This document shows positions 6,362-9,192 of a stretch of 9,192 nucleotides of DNA, piece by piece (position 1 is the stretch's first letter; every line of letters begins with the position of its first letter). This DNA comes from an uncultured Pirellula sp. (lineage in GTDB: Bacteria; Planctomycetota; Planctomycetia; Pirellulales; Pirellulaceae): NCBI GenBank assembly GCA_903837255.1, contig CAILTZ010000471.1:1-9192 (forward strand). Direction: 5' to 3'. The position numbers were made by a program, and so were the translations under genes. The notes under the pieces are model-generated. The model was not told the DNA's origin. It ran no database searches and saw nothing but the letters and a program-made list of their open reading frames with translations.

Positions 6362-7090
6362 ATGAGTCACTTGGAGGAAGCTTTGGATGTCATCGCCGTG
6401 GGAGCCCACCCGGACGATGTAGAGATTTCCTGCGGCGGGACCTTAGCGGCATTGGTCCAGCAAGGATACCGAGTGGGCATCATCGACATGACCGATGGCG
6501 AACCGACCCCCCATTCGCCTGGTCCTCATGTTCGACTTGCGGAAGCCACTGCGGCGGCGAAGATTTTGGGCATCCATGTGCGCAAGACGCTCCCTTTTAC
6601 CAACCGTCGCTTGATGGATGGGTTCGACGAGCGCGTGGCATTGGCGATTGAGTTTCGGCGTTATCGACCGAAAATCGTGTTGGGTTTTGGCAGTAAAACG
6701 CCGATGGCTTCGCCTGACCACTACCAAGCCATGCAGATCACCGATGCGGCGGTCTTTTACTCGAGGTTGACGAAATGGGAGGATACCTTCCAAGGCTTTC
6801 CGCCCCACGTGATTGATCGTCAACTTTACTTTCGCTTGTCGTTCGAACCGGTTCCTGCGTCGGGGATTGAAAACTCGATCACGATGGACATCACCGACAC
6901 GCTCGAGCAAAAGCTAGAGGCGATCCGGTGTTACAAGACGCAGTTCCCGCCCTCGAAAGCCTACATCTTCGATCGAGTTCGAGGGCTAGCGATCGCCGAG
7001 GGAGCAGCTGCGAACTGTTATGCGGGTGAGACCTTCATCTCGACTCGCGCCTTACGCACCAGAGACCTGCTTCAATCCGTGCTCGGTTGA
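6362..7090 (+). CDS. bshB1: PIG-L family zinc deacetylase, probably bacillithiol biosynthesis BshB1
   Basis: Zinc-dependent N-deacetylase of the LmbE/PIG-L superfamily, 242 residues from the ATG at 6362. BshB1 removes the acetyl group from GlcNAc-malate in bacillithiol (low-molecular-weight thiol) synthesis in the cytosol; that exact substrate is inferred here. The signature '[13 protein letters not shown]' (14-26) supplies the zinc ligands His16 and Asp19 and the general base Asp18. The third ligand is His120 in 'SPDH' (117-120). '[10 protein letters not shown]' (41-50) and 'AAAKILG' (64-70) follow the BshB1-type pattern ('D.T.gE', then 'A...LG'). The C-terminal '[12 protein letters not shown]' (184-195) and 'YAGETF' (220-225) are typical of the group. 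No bshA or bshC is in the window. ribF follows on the same strand after a 60-nt gap without a terminator, so the two may be co-transcribed. It could instead act on another GlcNAc conjugate. Confidence 0.8.
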   Translation: MSHLEEALDVIAVGAHPDDVEISCGGTLAALVQQGYRVGIIDMTDGEPTPHSPGPHVRLAEATAAAKILGIHVRKTLPFTNRRLMDGFDERVALAIEFRRYRPKIVLGFGSKTPMASPDHYQAMQITDAAVFYSRLTKWEDTFQGFPPHVIDRQLYFRLSFEPVPASGIENSITMDITDTLEQKLEAIRCYKTQFPPSKAYIFDRVRGLAIAEGAAANCYAGETFISTRALRTRDLLQSVLG

Positions 7091-7150
7091 GAACCAATTG
7101 GCACCATTATGCGTCGGCAAAAGCTTATCCGCTGATCCCACAAACAATCT

Positions 7151-8065
7151 ATGAGCAGTCATTCCCGTCCATGGACCAACGGTTGCGTCTTGACGATCGG
7201 TAATTTCGATGGAGTCCATCTGGGGCATCGCTCGTTGATCGAAAAACTCATAGGCATGGGGACACGTCTGAACTTACCCTCGGTGGTCTTCAGTTTTGAT
7301 CCACCTCCCTTGAGGTTATTGAGACCTGAGATAATGCCCAAGCCTCTTACGTGGAACATGCGACGAGAGGCGTTGCTAAAGAACCTCGGGGTTGATTTCG
7401 TCCATTTTTATCCCACCACACACGAGCTGTTGCAGCAATCACCGAGCGAGTTCTTTAAGCAAATCCTCGTCGAAAAGCTCGGACTTCGAGGACTCGTCGA
7501 GGGTCCTAATTTTCGGTTTGGCAAGGACCGTGCTGGAGACGTCCAAACGCTAAGAGAATTGTGTGGACAGTTCCGCGTCGAGCTCGACATTGCCGAACCG
7601 CAATTGTTTGGTGACCGACTGGTTTCTAGCACCCAGATTCGAGAGTGGATCGAACAAGGGGATTTGCTCTCCGCGAACGAATTGTTGGTCGAACCCTACC
7701 GAATCGCCGGCCGGGTTTCACATGGAGCGGCTCGTGGCAGGACCCTGGGATTCCCGACAGCGAACCTTGAGCAGATCCAAGTTTTGGTTCCCAGGCATGG
7801 GGTATACGCCGCGAGAGTTGTGTCTCCGGTTGATCTGGCTTGCATCCCGGTCGCCCTAAACATCGGTCCGAACCCAACTTTTGGGGAGGACTCCAGCAAG
7901 GTCGAAGCCCACTTGCTTGACTTTCAGGGGAACCTCTACGGTAGGTTCGTGGAAGTTGAGATCCTCGAATGCATTCGAAGCATAAGAAAATTCCAGTCCA
8001 AGGACGAACTAATCAGTCAGCTCGGCTTGGACATTGAGCGGGTTCGCTCAATCGTCAAGCCGTAG
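7151..8065 (+). CDS. ribF: Bifunctional riboflavin kinase / FAD synthetase
   Basis: Converts riboflavin to FMN (kinase) and FMN to FAD (adenylyltransferase) in the cytosol; 304 residues, close to the usual 305-320. The N-terminal nucleotidyltransferase domain has 'TIGNFDGVHLGH' (15-26; the GxFDGxHxGH ATP site), 'EGPNFRFGKDRAGD' (117-130) and 'SSTQIREW' (159-166; the SSTxIR site). The C-terminal kinase domain starts at about 182 with 'YRIAGRVSHGAARGRTLGFPTAN' elements (Thr198 and the 'GFPTAN' loop), then 'NIGPNPTFG' (237-245) and 'VEAHLLDF' (251-258; Glu252 is the likely catalytic Glu). One mild oddity is 'FDPPP' (49-53), where many family members have 'F.PHP'. The ATG at 7151 is the only ATG after an in-frame TGA at 7133-7135. 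It has no clear Shine-Dalgarno sequence. Confidence 0.96.
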   Translation: MSSHSRPWTNGCVLTIGNFDGVHLGHRSLIEKLIGMGTRLNLPSVVFSFDPPPLRLLRPEIMPKPLTWNMRREALLKNLGVDFVHFYPTTHELLQQSPSEFFKQILVEKLGLRGLVEGPNFRFGKDRAGDVQTLRELCGQFRVELDIAEPQLFGDRLVSSTQIREWIEQGDLLSANELLVEPYRIAGRVSHGAARGRTLGFPTANLEQIQVLVPRHGVYAARVVSPVDLACIPVALNIGPNPTFGEDSSKVEAHLLDFQGNLYGRFVEVEILECIRSIRKFQSKDELISQLGLDIERVRSIVKP

Positions 8066-8181
8066 ACGGATCGATCCACGAGCGAGAGAGCGACCGGCTG
8101 GGAATAAGGCTGGGGGAAAGGCTGATTTGCGCCCTTGCAATCGGCACAAGCCGCACCGTCGCGCAGAAGCTTTTTTTCCTC

Positions 8182-8250
8182 ATGCACCTTCGAGAGGTTC
8201 GATTGCCCGATGATAGCGATCTGGACGATCTATTCGACATATGGGTTTGA
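8182..8250 (+). CDS. Possible 22-residue leader ORF overlapping the start of the EEP-fold gene
   Basis: ATG 8182 opens a 22-codon frame ('MHLREVRLPDDSD...') whose stop TGA (8248-8250) overlaps the start of the next gene (ATG 8241) in another frame. The same frame is open back to 8038, with no ATG, GTG or TTG before 8182. There is no Shine-Dalgarno sequence. It could be a small translationally coupled leader ORF, the tail of a lost gene, or chance. The 175-nt gap that holds it (8066-8240) also contains a GGATCGATCC palindrome (8068-8077), three GGCTG words at exact 12-nt steps (8096, 8108, 8120) and a T7 tract (8171-8177) not preceded by a convincing stem. Confidence 0.2.
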   Translation: MHLREVRLPDDSDLDDLFDIWV

Positions 8251-9192
8251 TTAACAAAACCAATCTATTGATCGCAGGATTGTTGGGGGGAGGATTGTAT
8301 TTCGCCTCTCACTACTACACGCTGCGCGGATGGGACCAGCTGCGTTTAGAAACGCGCGATGCGACCACTTCGGAGCGCGATTGGACAGATCCTCGCAACT
8401 GGTTGCCCGTGACTCATAGCAGTCCATCCACAAGCGAATCCTATGGCGACAAGGGGACCAGAAGGCCATCGAATTCCTCTGGCGGGGATCTGACGCCCGC
8501 CAAACCCGTAGCTCCTACGATCCGGATCGCAAGCTTCGACTTGCAGAATTACGACGAGTCCAAGGCTGAGAGCCTTGCAGTCCAAGAGATCCTCGTGCGC
8601 ATCTTACGAAACTTTGATGTGATCGCCCTTCAGGGGATAACATCCAGGCAACGCGACACTCTGCCCAAGCTAGTCGATCGCCTCAACCAGTCCAAGCATG
8701 TTTACGATTACATGATCGGGCCGCGGGTAGGACCCGTGCATCAAGCGATGCATCTGGCCTTTCTATTTAACACCGACCGAATCGAAACAGATCGGTATCA
8801 ACTCTATACGGTCGAGGATCCTGGAGAGTTGATCGAATATGAGCCCTTGGTCGGTTGGTTCCGGAGCAAATCGGTACCACCACAAAAGGCGTTGACCTTT
8901 TCGCTGGTCAATCTGTACGTCTCTCCTGGTCGACTCGAACAGGAAATTTCTTTGCTAGCCGTTTTGACCGACAGCATCCAGCAGGACGGACGTGGGGAGG
9001 ATGACATCATCCTCGCAGGAGGCTTTGGCTGTTCCGACAAGCGTCTGGTTGGATTAAGCCAGCGCAAGTGGGGGTTTGCCATTCAGAATCTACCAACGAC
9101 CGTGGCCGGGGATGAGATGCTCGATCAGATTGCTTTTCCACCACAGACGAGCGACGAGTTTACAGGTCGGGCCGGGGTGATCGATTTCTTGC
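8241..9192 (+). CDS. Membrane-anchored EEP-fold (DNase I-like) protein, apparently catalytically degenerate; 3' end outside window
   Basis: The frame is open from ATG 8241 to the window edge (317 codons visible, no stop); an in-frame TAG at 8214-8216 limits the start. Residues about 7-24 are a hydrophobic, Gly/Leu-rich membrane anchor with few charges before it. Residues about 36-92 are a polar, Ser/Pro/Thr-rich linker. From about 93 the endonuclease/exonuclease/phosphatase (EEP) fold begins: 'IRIASFDLQNYD' (94-105), 'FDVIALQGI' (125-133), 'LAFLFNTDRI' (172-181), 'LTFSLVNLYVSP' (218-229), 'EDDIILAGGFGCSDKRL' (253-269) and 'EFTGRAGVIDF' (306-316). The order and spacing fit the fold, but key residues differ: Gly132 where LQE has the metal-binding Glu, Tyr226 where N.H has His, and Gly261/Gly263 where GD(F/L)N has Asp/Asn. 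Hydrolase activity is therefore doubtful. Function unknown; possibly binding or structural at the membrane. It lies 175 nt downstream of ribF. Confidence 0.75.
   Translation, partial: MGLINKTNLLIAGLLGGGLYFASHYYTLRGWDQLRLETRDATTSERDWTDPRNWLPVTHSSPSTSESYGDKGTRRPSNSSGGDLTPAKPVAPTIRIASFDLQNYDESKAESLAVQEILVRILRNFDVIALQGITSRQRDTLPKLVDRLNQSKHVYDYMIGPRVGPVHQAMHLAFLFNTDRIETDRYQLYTVEDPGELIEYEPLVGWFRSKSVPPQKALTFSLVNLYVSPGRLEQEISLLAVLTDSIQQDGRGEDDIILAGGFGCSDKRLVGLSQRKWGFAIQNLPTTVAGDEMLDQIAFPPQTSDEFTGRAGVIDFL

Noticed and set aside
6210..7101. ACCAATTGG at 6210-6218 and 7093-7101, flanking the deacetylase gene, as paired operators
   Set aside because: A short self-complementary word occurring twice in 9 kb is not strong enough, and the second lies between bshB1 and ribF without other promoter signals.
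8142..8177. Intrinsic terminator after ribF (CGGC/GCCG hairpin plus T7 tract)
   Set aside because: The stem is only 4 bp and ends 17 nt before the T-tract; no continuous stem abuts the T run.

Overview
The window is moderately GC-rich, gene-dense bacterial chromosome. It most resembles a planctomycete of the Pirellulaceae/Rhodopirellula type. The basis is family resemblance recalled from memory, not a search: a C-terminal VWA-type tail with 'FFLTDA' and 'YRYIDI' blocks, a PIG-L/BshB1-type deacetylase with the 'DMTDGEPTP' signature, and a membrane-anchored endonuclease/exonuclease/phosphatase (EEP)-fold protein with the 'EFTGR.GV.D' ending. Several starts lack a Shine-Dalgarno sequence, which also fits. 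No phage, integrase, CRISPR, rRNA or tRNA genes are visible, and all genes fully inside the window look intact.

Positions 1-2653 (+) hold a tight three-gene run. It contains the 3' end of a VWA-like protein, uracil phosphoribosyltransferase (upp), and an IlvD/EDD-family dehydratase of the sugar-acid (arabinonate-type) subgroup. The gaps are 14 and 5 nt, so co-transcription is likely. This run converges with xseA (exonuclease VII large subunit, minus strand, 2704-4014), which has no xseB beside it. A 372-nt gap (4015-4386) follows. It holds the xseA leader and an unexplained, hairpin-rich stretch with a small open frame.

Positions 4387-6040 (-) are a self-contained ammonium-transporter unit. 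It has a sigma-54-type -24/-12 promoter (GG-N10-GC), a leader with a possible stem-loop, an amt gene with signal peptide and Pro/Ala-rich N-terminal extension, and a strong intrinsic terminator. No glnB/glnK gene lies beside it. The promoter suggests nitrogen-responsive expression through RpoN and an NtrC-like activator.

Positions 6041-9192 (+) hold a divergent intergenic region with a perfect 12-bp direct repeat, then a PIG-L deacetylase (probably bshB1) and ribF (riboflavin kinase/FAD synthetase). Last is a membrane-anchored EEP-fold protein that runs off the right edge. In that protein nearly every recognisable catalytic position of the fold appears substituted (LQE to LQG, N.H to N.Y, GD(F/L)N to GGFG). 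It therefore looks like a pseudoenzyme, and it is the most interesting item in the window.
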